Assembly (NCBI GenBank): GCA_017454765.1
Contig: JAFTCJ010000021.1
Span: 1 to 64,000 of the forward strand
Direction: 5' to 3'
Length of the DNA stretch: 64,000 nucleotides
Source: Erysipelotrichaceae bacterium
GTDB taxonomy: Bacteria > Bacillota_I > Bacilli_A > Erysipelotrichales > Erysipelotrichaceae
A model generated the notes under the pieces. The model had not been told where the DNA came from. It did no database searches and worked only from the letters and a program-made list of their open reading frames with translations. Shown here piece by piece: positions 7,482 to 15,633 of this stretch. Each line of letters begins with the position of its first letter. The first letter of the stretch is position 1. A program made the position numbers and the translations under genes.

Positions 7482-9039
7482 TTTTCTGATCGCATTGTTA
7501 TATCTCTGTGTCTATCTGTCGCTGAGCTTCGTCTTCTGCAAGAGAGCTTTACAGATGTTCCAGCAGAATCATTATGAGCTTTACAGATATTCCAAGTGGC
7601 TGTTCAACCGGAAGAACATCCGTTTTTCAATTGCTTTTGTATATGCGATCGTTATATTGACGATCGGTACGCTGTTTAAATCATCCAAGACATTTGTCTG
7701 TCTTTTTGTCACTCTGGCCTTTGCGATCTGGCTGATCGTCAAGGAAAACAGCGCCGTATATGTCAAGGAGCTTGTCCTGACGGCCAGAGTCAAGAGACAG
7801 ATCGCCGTTCTGATCGTGCTGATGAGTCTGTTCATACTGCTTGGCAGGATATTCCCGGCGGATATCCTGGGCGTTCTATGCATCATCATGTCTTTCCTGA
7901 TGATCTATCCGATGGCAGTGATCACTCTGCCGGTAGAAGAGGCGATCAAGAACCGCTATGAGAGCGAAGCCAGACAGATCCTGCAGGATAATGATCAGAT
8001 CCTGAAGATCGGCATCACCGGTTCCTACGGTAAGACCTCTACCAAGAACATCGTTTCCGACATCATTGCGGATGACAGGTATACGCTGATCACACCGGCT
8101 TCCTACAATACGCCGATGGGCATCACCAGAACGGTGAGGGAAATGCTGAAACCGATCCATGAGGTATTCGTCTGCGAGATGGGTGCTGACAAGGCAGGGG
8201 ATATCTCCTATCTGATGGATTTCGTGAAGCCGAAGTTCGGTGTCGTCACATCGATCGGTCCCCAGCATCTCAATACCTTCCATACGATCGAAAACATCAT
8301 CCATGAGAAGATGCAGGAGATCGAGATGCTTCCCAAAGACGGAACAGGTTTCATCAATCTCGACAACGAATATATCGCTTCCTACAGGATCAGAAACAGC
8401 TGTGAAGTGATCTCGGTCGGAATCGAGAATAAAGATGCGGATCTGGTAGCCGAGAAGATTACTTATTCCAAGGACGGTTCGAAGTTCTCGGTGAAGATCG
8501 ACAATCATACGTATCGCTTTACGACTTCACTGCTGGGAAAGCATAATATCACCAATATCCTGATCGGCATTGCGATCGCCAGGAAGCTCGGACTTTCCAT
8601 GGATAAGATCACTGCGAACGTGAAACATATCTCTCAGGTGGAACACCGTCTGGAAGTCAAGAAGATCAACAATCTCACTTTCATCGATGATGCCTTCAAT
8701 TCCAATCCTGTCGGTTCGAAGATGGCACTGGATGTGCTGTCGATGATGCCCGGCACAAGAGTGATCGTCACTCCGGGAATGATCGATCTGGGTGAAGAGG
8801 AAGAAAGGATCAACCGGGAATTCGGTGCCTATATGAAAGATAAGGCCGATGAGGTCATTCTGGTCGGAGAAAAACAGACAAGACCGATCCTGGAAGGTCT
8901 CAAGGAAAGCGGATTTGATGAGGAAAAGATCATCGTCTTCAAGACAGTCAGGGAGGCGTTTGATCATATCTACAGGAACTGCAGCACAAAGGATACGATC
9001 CTGCTGGAAAATGATCTTCCGGATGCGTTTAATGTATAG
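7474..9039 (+). CDS. Membrane-anchored Mur ligase, MurF-like
   Basis: Probably adds D-Ala-D-Ala to the UDP-MurNAc-tripeptide. The central ATPase domain starts with GSYGKTST (about residue 185) and has the Mur-ligase features GPQHLN, LLGKHNITNI and DDAFNSNP. In place of the usual soluble N-terminal UDP-binding domain there are about five hydrophobic segments in the first 160 residues. Such membrane-anchored versions occur in some Firmicutes, as far as I recall. The ATG at 7474 is chosen because AAGGAG (7463-7468) ends 5 nt before it; a GTG at 7468 would lie inside that site. ddl follows, supporting MurF. MurT is less likely because I see no DUF1727-type cysteines. Confidence 0.8.
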   Translation: MSDFLIALLYLCVYLSLSFVFCKRALQMFQQNHYELYRYSKWLFNRKNIRFSIAFVYAIVILTIGTLFKSSKTFVCLFVTLAFAIWLIVKENSAVYVKELVLTARVKRQIAVLIVLMSLFILLGRIFPADILGVLCIIMSFLMIYPMAVITLPVEEAIKNRYESEARQILQDNDQILKIGITGSYGKTSTKNIVSDIIADDRYTLITPASYNTPMGITRTVREMLKPIHEVFVCEMGADKAGDISYLMDFVKPKFGVVTSIGPQHLNTFHTIENIIHEKMQEIEMLPKDGTGFINLDNEYIASYRIRNSCEVISVGIENKDADLVAEKITYSKDGSKFSVKIDNHTYRFTTSLLGKHNITNILIGIAIARKLGLSMDKITANVKHISQVEHRLEVKKINNLTFIDDAFNSNPVGSKMALDVLSMMPGTRVIVTPGMIDLGEEEERINREFGAYMKDKADEVILVGEKQTRPILEGLKESGFDEEKIIVFKTVREAFDHIYRNCSTKDTILLENDLPDAFNV

Positions 9040-9060
9040 AAGTGATAGAATGGGAGTGTT

Positions 9061-10245
9061 ATGAAAATCAGTGTAGGAGTATTTTTCGGAGGCAAGTCCA
9101 CCGAACATGAAATAAGCTGTATCAGTGCGAATCAGGTGATCCATGCGCTGAACGCTGAAAAGTATGATGTTTTGCCGATCTATATTTCAAAGGAGAATGA
9201 ATTCTTTATCGGTGATGAGCTTTTCGATCTGGCAAACTATTCATCTTTCTTGAAGGATCCCGCTTCCCGTCTGGAAAAAGTTGCCATCTACAAGGACGGC
9301 AATACCGTCAGGATAAAACCGGTCAAGGGCATGTTCAGGAAGGAACAGAAGATCGATGTCGCTTTCCCGGTCGTTCACGGGACCAATGTGGAAGACGGAT
9401 CGTTAGCCGGATTCCTGCAGATGCTTGACATCCCGTATACATCCTGTGATGTACTGGGCGGAGCTCTGGGCCAGGACAAGGCAGCCATGAAGGATATCTT
9501 CAGGGCGCAGGGCATCCCGATGGTGGATTACTTTGTCATCTACAGTTCGGATTTTGAAGAGAATTTTGATACTTATTTTGCGAAAGCAAAGAAGATCGGC
9601 TTCCCGCTGATCGCCAAGCCGGCGAATCTGGGTTCTTCGATCGGCATCGAAGTGATCAAGACACAGAAAGAGTTTAAGGAAAAGGTTGCGGAATGTCTGC
9701 GCTATGATTTCAAGGTCGTCGTGGAACATATGATCAAAGGCCTCAAGGAAGTCAATATCTCCGTCATCGGCAGCGATGATGAAGCCAAATACAGTGCGAT
9801 TGAAGAAGTCACCAACGGTTTCCTTGATTTTGACAAGAAATATCAGCCCAAGGGATCAAAGGGTGCCAAGACAGGTGCAGCCAAATCCGCAGCAAAGGGT
9901 GCTTCCAAGGGCATGGCTTCCACGATCAGAAAGGTACCTGCCGATCTGAAAAAGAAACAGAAGGAAGAGATCGAAAAGATCGCATTGAAGGTCTTCAGGG
10001 TATTGAATTCCTTCGGCTGCGTCCGTATCGATTTCATGATCGATAAAGAGACGGACAAGGTCTACTGCAACGAGATCAATACGATCCCCGGTTCCCTTGC
10101 TTTCTATCTGTGGAAAGAAGAGGGGGTCAGCTTTGATGCGGAATGCGACGAACTGATACAGAACGCACTGAACAGATACGCAAGACGCAGCAGAAAGACT
10201 TATTCGTTCGATACGAACATTTTGGATAATTACGCAAAAAAATGA
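9061..10245 (+). CDS. ddl: D-alanine--D-alanine ligase with a Lys/Ala/Gly-rich insert
   Basis: Joins two D-alanines for peptidoglycan. The N-terminus has FGGKSTEHEIS, the ATP-grasp core includes AKPANLGSSIGI, and the metal-binding end is NEINTIPGS. The omega-loop Tyr (about residue 261, in DKKY) is kept, which favours D-Ala-D-Ala over D-Ala-D-Lac. Just after it, residues about 263-287 form an insert of Lys, Gly, Ala, Ser and Thr where most Ddl proteins have a shorter loop. Length is 394 against about 350 usually. A GGGAG site precedes the ATG. The stop overlaps the start of a tiny membrane-protein gene. Confidence 0.95.
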   Translation: MKISVGVFFGGKSTEHEISCISANQVIHALNAEKYDVLPIYISKENEFFIGDELFDLANYSSFLKDPASRLEKVAIYKDGNTVRIKPVKGMFRKEQKIDVAFPVVHGTNVEDGSLAGFLQMLDIPYTSCDVLGGALGQDKAAMKDIFRAQGIPMVDYFVIYSSDFEENFDTYFAKAKKIGFPLIAKPANLGSSIGIEVIKTQKEFKEKVAECLRYDFKVVVEHMIKGLKEVNISVIGSDDEAKYSAIEEVTNGFLDFDKKYQPKGSKGAKTGAAKSAAKGASKGMASTIRKVPADLKKKQKEEIEKIALKVFRVLNSFGCVRIDFMIDKETDKVYCNEINTIPGSLAFYLWKEEGVSFDAECDELIQNALNRYARRSRKTYSFDTNILDNYAKK

Positions 10246-10325
10246 ACAAGACATTAAGAAAAGCAGTCATTATATTCGTGATCGTGATGATGATCGTCAT
10301 CTCCATTCTGTCACTGGCGGTATAG
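10242..10325 (+). CDS. 27-residue single-pass membrane peptide (possibly Prli42/DUF4044-like)
   Basis: A short open frame of 27 residues. A basic head (Lys3, Arg6, Lys7) is followed by about 18 hydrophobic residues (Val, Ile, Met, Phe), then SILSLAV. Its ATG overlaps the ddl stop (ATGA), and its TAG is one base before the next start at 10327, so it fits the operon exactly with no slack. The layout resembles tiny Firmicutes membrane proteins such as the stressosome anchor Prli42 or DUF4044 proteins. That is a resemblance, not an identification. Confidence 0.6.
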   Translation: MNKTLRKAVIIFVIVMMIVISILSLAV

Positions 10326-10326
10326 G

Positions 10327-11343
10327 ATGAAAAAACTGATCGCCATCCTGACACTGGCACTGATTGTCTGTGCCTGCAGCAAGACGCCGACGTTTGAAGA
10401 ACAGCTGGAAGAGCTGGGCTATTCAAGTGAAGACATCACGCTGATACAGTCCCTGAGTGAGGAGCATCAGGCGCTTTTTTCCGATGCATACAAAGAAGAT
10501 CTGCTTTCTTTTGTGAAAGACGGTCTTTTCAGAGAAGAAAAACTGGAAGAATATCTGAAGTTTGACGGACTGTTTGAAAAAGGACGTATGATGAGACTGG
10601 TCAATGATGGTATCCTGACAATGGAAAATGCCGGAAAACTCTCGCGTTTATATCAGAGCGATCATTTTGCCGAGAAAAACGAAAGCCTTTATCTTCAGTA
10701 TATGAATGAATACAGCGATCTCGAAGAAATGATGGAGATGGTCAATTCCTTAAGATACAAGGAGCTTTATACCGATATCAGACCGGTCGACATGTCCAAG
10801 GGCGATCTGATCCTGGTCAACAAGTATTTTTCGCTGATGGAGAATTATTATCCCGATGATCTGGTCGATGTCGACCCTTCCCTGGGAAAGGGACAGCTGT
10901 CAAAGAAGACTTATGATGCCTTCCTGGATCTGCATGAAGCGGCTTACAGACAGGGCTACAATCTCAGAGTCGTATCGGCTTTCCGTTCCTATTCCTATCA
11001 GGACGGTCTTTACAACAAATATCTGAAGGTCGATCCGAAAGAAGTCGTCGATACTTATTCGGCCCGTCCGGGTCATTCCGAGCATCAGACCGGCATGGCG
11101 ATCGACGTATCCCTTCCCGGTGTTTCCCTGGATGACTTCTGGAAGACCGATGCTGCAAAGTGGCTGAATGAAAACTGCGCTCATTACGGGTTCATCATCC
11201 GTTATCCTGCCGAAAAGATAGATATCACCGGCTATATGGAAGAACCCTGGCATATCCGCTATCTGGGACAGGAAGTGGCGGAAGATGTCGTGAGACACGG
11301 CATGACTTATGACGAGTATTATGCCGTATTTATTGATCAATGA
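10327..11343 (+). CDS. D-alanyl-D-alanine carboxypeptidase, VanY/M15B family, lipoprotein
   Basis: Trims the terminal D-Ala from peptidoglycan stem peptides outside the membrane. A lipoprotein signal peptide ends with a Cys at about residue 17-19 (ALIVCAC). The M15 zinc peptidase domain occupies about residues 185-335, with the metal and catalytic signature HSEHQTGMAID and the downstream EPWHIRYLG motif. The middle region (30-170) is helical and acidic and I do not recognise it. It overlaps the sortase-like gene by 4 nt. Context is a cell-wall operon with murF and ddl. Confidence 0.88.
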   Translation: MKKLIAILTLALIVCACSKTPTFEEQLEELGYSSEDITLIQSLSEEHQALFSDAYKEDLLSFVKDGLFREEKLEEYLKFDGLFEKGRMMRLVNDGILTMENAGKLSRLYQSDHFAEKNESLYLQYMNEYSDLEEMMEMVNSLRYKELYTDIRPVDMSKGDLILVNKYFSLMENYYPDDLVDVDPSLGKGQLSKKTYDAFLDLHEAAYRQGYNLRVVSAFRSYSYQDGLYNKYLKVDPKEVVDTYSARPGHSEHQTGMAIDVSLPGVSLDDFWKTDAAKWLNENCAHYGFIIRYPAEKIDITGYMEEPWHIRYLGQEVAEDVVRHGMTYDEYYAVFIDQ

Positions 11344-12242
11344 TGAAAAAACTGGATAGAAAAACATTACTGGGATTTCTCATTTCTTTCCTTGCGATCG
11401 GTGCAAGTATTTTTGTGCTGATCTCAGCCGGTGTCATCTCGCTGCCGGGCAGGAATCAGAAAACGCCTCAGGAAACAGTCGTTGAAGAGGCCGATGAACT
11501 GGAAGCCCTGAAGAAGGAATACCGTCAGATCTACGATGAAAACAAGGCGATCAACGAAGACTATGTCGGCGAGATCATCTTTGATTCGGGGCTGATCCGT
11601 GTTTCTTTTGTCCAGGCCAAATCCTGCTACAAGGAAGACGGCGAGCTTTATCAGTTTTATACCGAAGACGGAAAACTGGTAACGGATGCTTCGGATTATA
11701 CCGGTAACGATGTCTATATCTGGACTTACTGGAAGACCGGTGAGTATGACTACAATGATAACGGCGGTTCGACGTTCATGGATTACCGGAACAATCTTGC
11801 CGATCAGAACCTCATTGTTTACGGCCATCATTTCTCTGTATGGAACGATGAGACCCGCAGCAAGGCGTTCACCCCGCTGGAGCAGCTTCTGGAAGAAGAA
11901 AACTATCCAGACAACCGCTATGTGACACTCGTTCTGCAAAACGAGATCCGCAAGTATGAGATCGTCTCCGTCTATGAGTTCAATGCGACCAGGGAAGAAG
12001 ATTTCACCGATCTGCAATACTGGCGCACCAACTACAACTATGATGATTATGACGGTAATGCCTATGATCCCGATTATTACCGCAACTATATCGCCAATAT
12101 CCGCAAAGCACAGCTTTACGATACCGGCATCGCCTTGAGCGAAGAGGATCAGACACTGACCCTGCAGACCTGCATCGGCGGCCATGCGGGCGAACTGTTT
12201 GAGATCGTGGTCCTGAAACAGATCTCCTCGACATCCTACTGA
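11340..12242 (+). CDS. Class B sortase-like protein lacking the usual arginine
   Basis: A transpeptidase-like membrane protein with an N-terminal signal anchor (about residues 9-33). The class B pattern is clear: FMDYRNN, then VYGHHF with the probable catalytic His163, then LYDTG and TLQTC with Cys278. In class B sortases an Arg about ten residues after the Cys completes the active site. Here the 22 residues after Cys278 contain no Arg; Glu residues occupy that region. The ATG overlaps the carboxypeptidase stop. No LPXTG- or NPQTN-type substrate is encoded in this window. It could be inactive, use another Arg, or have an altered activity. Confidence 0.82.
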   Translation: MMKKLDRKTLLGFLISFLAIGASIFVLISAGVISLPGRNQKTPQETVVEEADELEALKKEYRQIYDENKAINEDYVGEIIFDSGLIRVSFVQAKSCYKEDGELYQFYTEDGKLVTDASDYTGNDVYIWTYWKTGEYDYNDNGGSTFMDYRNNLADQNLIVYGHHFSVWNDETRSKAFTPLEQLLEEENYPDNRYVTLVLQNEIRKYEIVSVYEFNATREEDFTDLQYWRTNYNYDDYDGNAYDPDYYRNYIANIRKAQLYDTGIALSEEDQTLTLQTCIGGHAGELFEIVVLKQISSTSY

Positions 12243-12286
12243 GTTCTTCTCTTGTGAAGGACTTTTCTTTCGCAGAAGAAAGAGAG

Positions 12287-12292
12287 TATCAT
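12287..12292 (+). promoter_or_regulatory. -10 box of the glucosaminidase gene, leaderless geometry
   Basis: TATCAT followed by 6 nt and the ATG at 12299, without a Shine-Dalgarno. It suggests that the glucosaminidase gene is a separate transcription unit from the sortase operon. Confidence 0.45.
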
Positions 12293-12298
12293 TAAATC

Positions 12299-14971
12299 AT
12301 GAAGAAATTCCGGTATCTTTTCATGTGGCTTGTGATACTCTTTCAGGTCATCTCACCGCTGCAGCTTCAGGCAGAAGAGGGTATTTATCATGTCTGCGAT
12401 GCCAAAAGCGGTCTGAATGAGTCTTTTGAAAGCTACAGTGAGGCATACCGTTTTTATGTTGAAAATACCGAGGCCTATGATGAGCTGGTGTTGAAAGAAA
12501 ATGACAGGGTCATCATGATGGAATACGGCATCGTCGAATTCATAACTGATTCGGCATGCAGTCTGTACCATGAATACCGTTCACTGAGCAGGAATGAGAC
12601 CGATTATATCAACGGCTGCTACGGCATCGATGCAGCGTATATCGATACTTCCGCTGACGGGGAAAAAGTGACTTTCATGATTTCCGGTGACAAGGGTTCG
12701 ATCGATATCGATCATGTCATTCTGCATCCGCTGAGCGAAGTGGATACCAGAATTAGTTCTTATTCTGTAGAAGGAGGAAAACTTTTCCACAATATCAAAC
12801 AGCAGCTGGACATCGACTTTTATTCCGATTCCCTGTATCTGGGGAAGAAAGTATCCGGAATGAAGGAAGGCGGTATCTATTATTCCGCTGACGGTCATTA
12901 TTTCTATGATGATCTGACTGTTATGATCGATGATCTGAGAAACGAGACCCGTGAGAATGCGTTGAATGATTCTCCTTATTATAATTACTACCAGTATCTG
13001 CCTTACAGATCCTATACGAATCATACGGCGGAAGAAACGGAATCGTATTTTTATGAGACGCTGGGCATTACAGGACGTCTGGATCATTACAGCGATAAGA
13101 ATTTAGACGATGCTGCCGATACGATCAGCAGATCGCAGCTCTATGGTCAGATTCCGCAGTTTTTTGTCTGCCAGGATCTCTACGGCACGAATGCACTGAT
13201 GCTGCTGGCATCGGCCGTCAGGGAATCTGCATACGGCAGATCCAGTGATTCCTATGCTGCGAACAGTCTGTTTTCCCTGAATGCCTATGAGACAGATGAG
13301 GAGAGACAGAAACAGTGTTACGACAGCATTGAAGACAGCATCTATACCCATGCCCGCTATTTTATATCCGACCGCTCAGCCAATCACCTGAGAAGCGATT
13401 ATCACGGGACCTATTTCGGAAACAAGAGTTCCGGTCTCAATATCAATTACAGTATTGACCCATATTACGGCGAAAGAAGTGCTTCCGCTGTATTAAAACT
13501 GGATGAAAAACTCGGTTCAAAGGATCTCAATGCCTATGCCCTGGGCATCATCATCGGCAAGGACAGGGTCTCATTCTATGAAGATCAGGAACTGGAAAAC
13601 AGAATGTTCTCTTTGAGAAATGTACATGAGCTATCCCTGATCGTTCTTCAAGAAACAGAAGAAGCATATCAAGTCAGGATCGATGAAAGTTTCTCGGAAG
13701 AAGGCTTCTATGATCCGGACAGATCTTCTGCCTATATCAGCAGGGAGAATGTCGATCTGATCCTGAACGAAGAGAAGATAGGGGATGAATCTTTCGTATA
13801 CAGGCACTATGATCTTGACGGGGGGAACTATCACGGATTATACGAGCTGGATACCGTGATGAAGAAAGAGGATCTTTTCCTTCCGGCTGTCGGGAAAGAC
13901 AGATATGAATTTGAAGGATTTGATGAAGAAGGGAAAGCGATCTGGCATGAGATCGAAAACATTGAGATCAAAGGAGATCTGAATGAGAAGCTGAATGAAG
14001 GACGGGTGACAGATTTAAGAGGCGCAAATCTCTACGTCACTTATAAAGATAAGGAAAACAGCCTGCTGCCTCTAAACAGCGATATGATCTCAATTGGTGA
14101 GGCCGATGAAGACGGCATCATGAAAGTTTTGATCAGCTATAACGGCTTCAGTTTGGAGAGACTGTTTTACTCGGAATATGATGCTTCCTTTGCGGAAGTA
14201 TTTGAAAAAGCAGTGAAAAATAAGGATGTCAGTTTCGTCAGGGACAGCCTGTCGAAAGCCGACTACCAGTTTGATTTCGATGAGATCAGACAGCTGGATG
14301 AAAAACTGAAAGCGTCAAATCAGAGAAATTATGTCATCACTGACAAAACGGAACGTTTCGATCTGTCAGTGTCCGGTCTGGATCTTTCACTGAAAAGCGG
14401 GATCTCGCTGCCTTTTGTGGGTGATACCTGGTATGTGATCGCTGATGAGATCAGCGAAAGCGATGAAAAAAGGATCCTGGATGTTGCTGAGAGTTATGGT
14501 TTTGAAAAAGCGGACGGACTTGATATTTCTTTCCGTTTCAATTATCAGAATGTCGATCTGAGAGGTCCGGCCATCGTGCAGATCGATATCGATGACAAGA
14601 AAAGCGATCTGATCTATTCCGTCTATCATCTGGCGAAAAACGGGGATGTGATCAAGTGCCGGACGACGCACAGTAATCATTATGTCCAGTTCATGATCAA
14701 GGAGGCAGGTCCGTATCTGGTATTATCGATGCCTTCAGTCAATGAATATCATATCGAAGACAGCATCGAGAATCTTTCTTATGAGAACATGGGCAGCGAT
14801 CAGCACAAGACCAATCTGCAGGTATTGGGAGTATTGGTCCTGTCGCTGGCGGGACTGATCGGCATCACTGTTTATTATATTATTGATAACAAGAGGAGAC
14901 AGCTTTGGAAAGACTTCAGAAAATCATTGCACGAAGCGGGTATTGTTCAAGAAGAAAAGCCGAAGAGCTGA
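12299..14971 (+). CDS. Secreted, C-terminally anchored N-acetylglucosaminidase-like wall hydrolase
   Basis: An 890-residue exported protein. The signal peptide is residues 1-25, ending LQLQAEE. A glucosaminidase (GH73-like) domain spans about residues 250-440, with the likely catalytic Glu309 in AVRESAYGRS followed by ANSLFSLNAY. Residues about 440-835 are beta-rich and not recognised. A transmembrane segment at about 843-866 precedes a basic cytosolic tail, so the enzyme faces outward from the membrane. Length is much greater than simple GH73 enzymes. The rluB start lies inside its last 67 nt in another frame. Confidence 0.78.
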   Translation: MKKFRYLFMWLVILFQVISPLQLQAEEGIYHVCDAKSGLNESFESYSEAYRFYVENTEAYDELVLKENDRVIMMEYGIVEFITDSACSLYHEYRSLSRNETDYINGCYGIDAAYIDTSADGEKVTFMISGDKGSIDIDHVILHPLSEVDTRISSYSVEGGKLFHNIKQQLDIDFYSDSLYLGKKVSGMKEGGIYYSADGHYFYDDLTVMIDDLRNETRENALNDSPYYNYYQYLPYRSYTNHTAEETESYFYETLGITGRLDHYSDKNLDDAADTISRSQLYGQIPQFFVCQDLYGTNALMLLASAVRESAYGRSSDSYAANSLFSLNAYETDEERQKQCYDSIEDSIYTHARYFISDRSANHLRSDYHGTYFGNKSSGLNINYSIDPYYGERSASAVLKLDEKLGSKDLNAYALGIIIGKDRVSFYEDQELENRMFSLRNVHELSLIVLQETEEAYQVRIDESFSEEGFYDPDRSSAYISRENVDLILNEEKIGDESFVYRHYDLDGGNYHGLYELDTVMKKEDLFLPAVGKDRYEFEGFDEEGKAIWHEIENIEIKGDLNEKLNEGRVTDLRGANLYVTYKDKENSLLPLNSDMISIGEADEDGIMKVLISYNGFSLERLFYSEYDASFAEVFEKAVKNKDVSFVRDSLSKADYQFDFDEIRQLDEKLKASNQRNYVITDKTERFDLSVSGLDLSLKSGISLPFVGDTWYVIADEISESDEKRILDVAESYGFEKADGLDISFRFNYQNVDLRGPAIVQIDIDDKKSDLIYSVYHLAKNGDVIKCRTTHSNHYVQFMIKEAGPYLVLSMPSVNEYHIEDSIENLSYENMGSDQHKTNLQVLGVLVLSLAGLIGITVYYIIDNKRRQLWKDFRKSLHEAGIVQEEKPKS

Positions 14972-15633
14972 TCAGCCAGGGCAGAGTCTCTGTCAACGGG
15001 ACGGTCGTAAGCCAGCTGGGTGCTCAGGCTGAGGAAAGTGATGAGATCCGCATTGACGGTATTCTTCTGAATGAAGAAGAAGAGAAGGTCGTCTATCTGC
15101 TCAACAAGCCGAAGAACGTGATCTCTTCCGCGAACGATGACAGGGGAAGAAAAACTGTCGTCGATCTGATCGACAGCAAGCACCGTCTTTATCCTCTTGG
15201 CAGACTCGATTATGATTCCTCAGGTCTGATCCTTTTAAGCAATGACGGAGAGCTGATGCAGAAGCTGATCCATCCGCATTTTGAAGTCGAAAAAACCTAT
15301 GAGGTCAAGATCGATTCCCTGATCTGTGAAGAAGAGATCAGAAAGCTGGAAGGCGGTGTGCAGATCGATGACTATATCTCCGCTCCCTGTCAGATCGAAT
15401 TGGTGAAAACAAATGAAAAGCAGAACACTTCTTCACTGAAAGTGATCATTCACGAAGGGAAAAACCGCGAGATCCGTAAGATGTTTGAAACGATTGGATG
15501 TAAAGTGATACGTCTTCACAGGATCAGGGAAGCCAATATCGGATTGGGGAATCTGAAAAGCGGCGAATACCGCCGCCTGAAACCTCATGAAGTGAAAAAG
15601 CTGAGAGAATATTTAGATCGAAACGATCGTTAG
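14905..15633 (+). CDS. rluB: 23S rRNA pseudouridine synthase, RluB family
   Basis: Isomerises a uridine in 23S rRNA (U2605 in E. coli numbering for RluB). An S4 RNA-binding domain fills residues 1-60 (ARSGYCSRRKAEELI). The RsuA/RluB catalytic domain has GRLDYDSSGLIL with the catalytic Asp, and ends with EGKNREIRKM. It starts at TTG 14905 because GAGGAG (14893-14898) sits 6 nt upstream and no later start keeps the full S4 domain. The start is nested 67 nt inside the glucosaminidase gene. Its 3' end overlaps the convergent rqcH by 21 nt. Confidence 0.93.
   Translation: MERLQKIIARSGYCSRRKAEELISQGRVSVNGTVVSQLGAQAEESDEIRIDGILLNEEEEKVVYLLNKPKNVISSANDDRGRKTVVDLIDSKHRLYPLGRLDYDSSGLILLSNDGELMQKLIHPHFEVEKTYEVKIDSLICEEEIRKLEGGVQIDDYISAPCQIELVKTNEKQNTSSLKVIIHEGKNREIRKMFETIGCKVIRLHRIREANIGLGNLKSGEYRRLKPHEVKKLREYLDRNDR

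Noticed and set aside
11424..12185. 253-residue minus-strand frame rich in Val and Ile that looks membrane-like
   Set aside because: It lies wholly opposite the sortase-like gene and its hydrophobicity comes from the complement of Asp/Tyr-rich codons.
12241..12286. Possible hairpin between the sortase-like gene and the glucosaminidase gene
   Set aside because: The CT- and GA-rich stretches pair only imperfectly and no T-tract follows.
5374..15633. Vancomycin-resistance-like cluster (kinase, VanY-like peptidase, ligase)
   Set aside because: There is no VanH, VanX or D-Ala-D-Lac ligase signature; Ddl keeps the omega-loop Tyr, so ordinary wall synthesis is the better reading.
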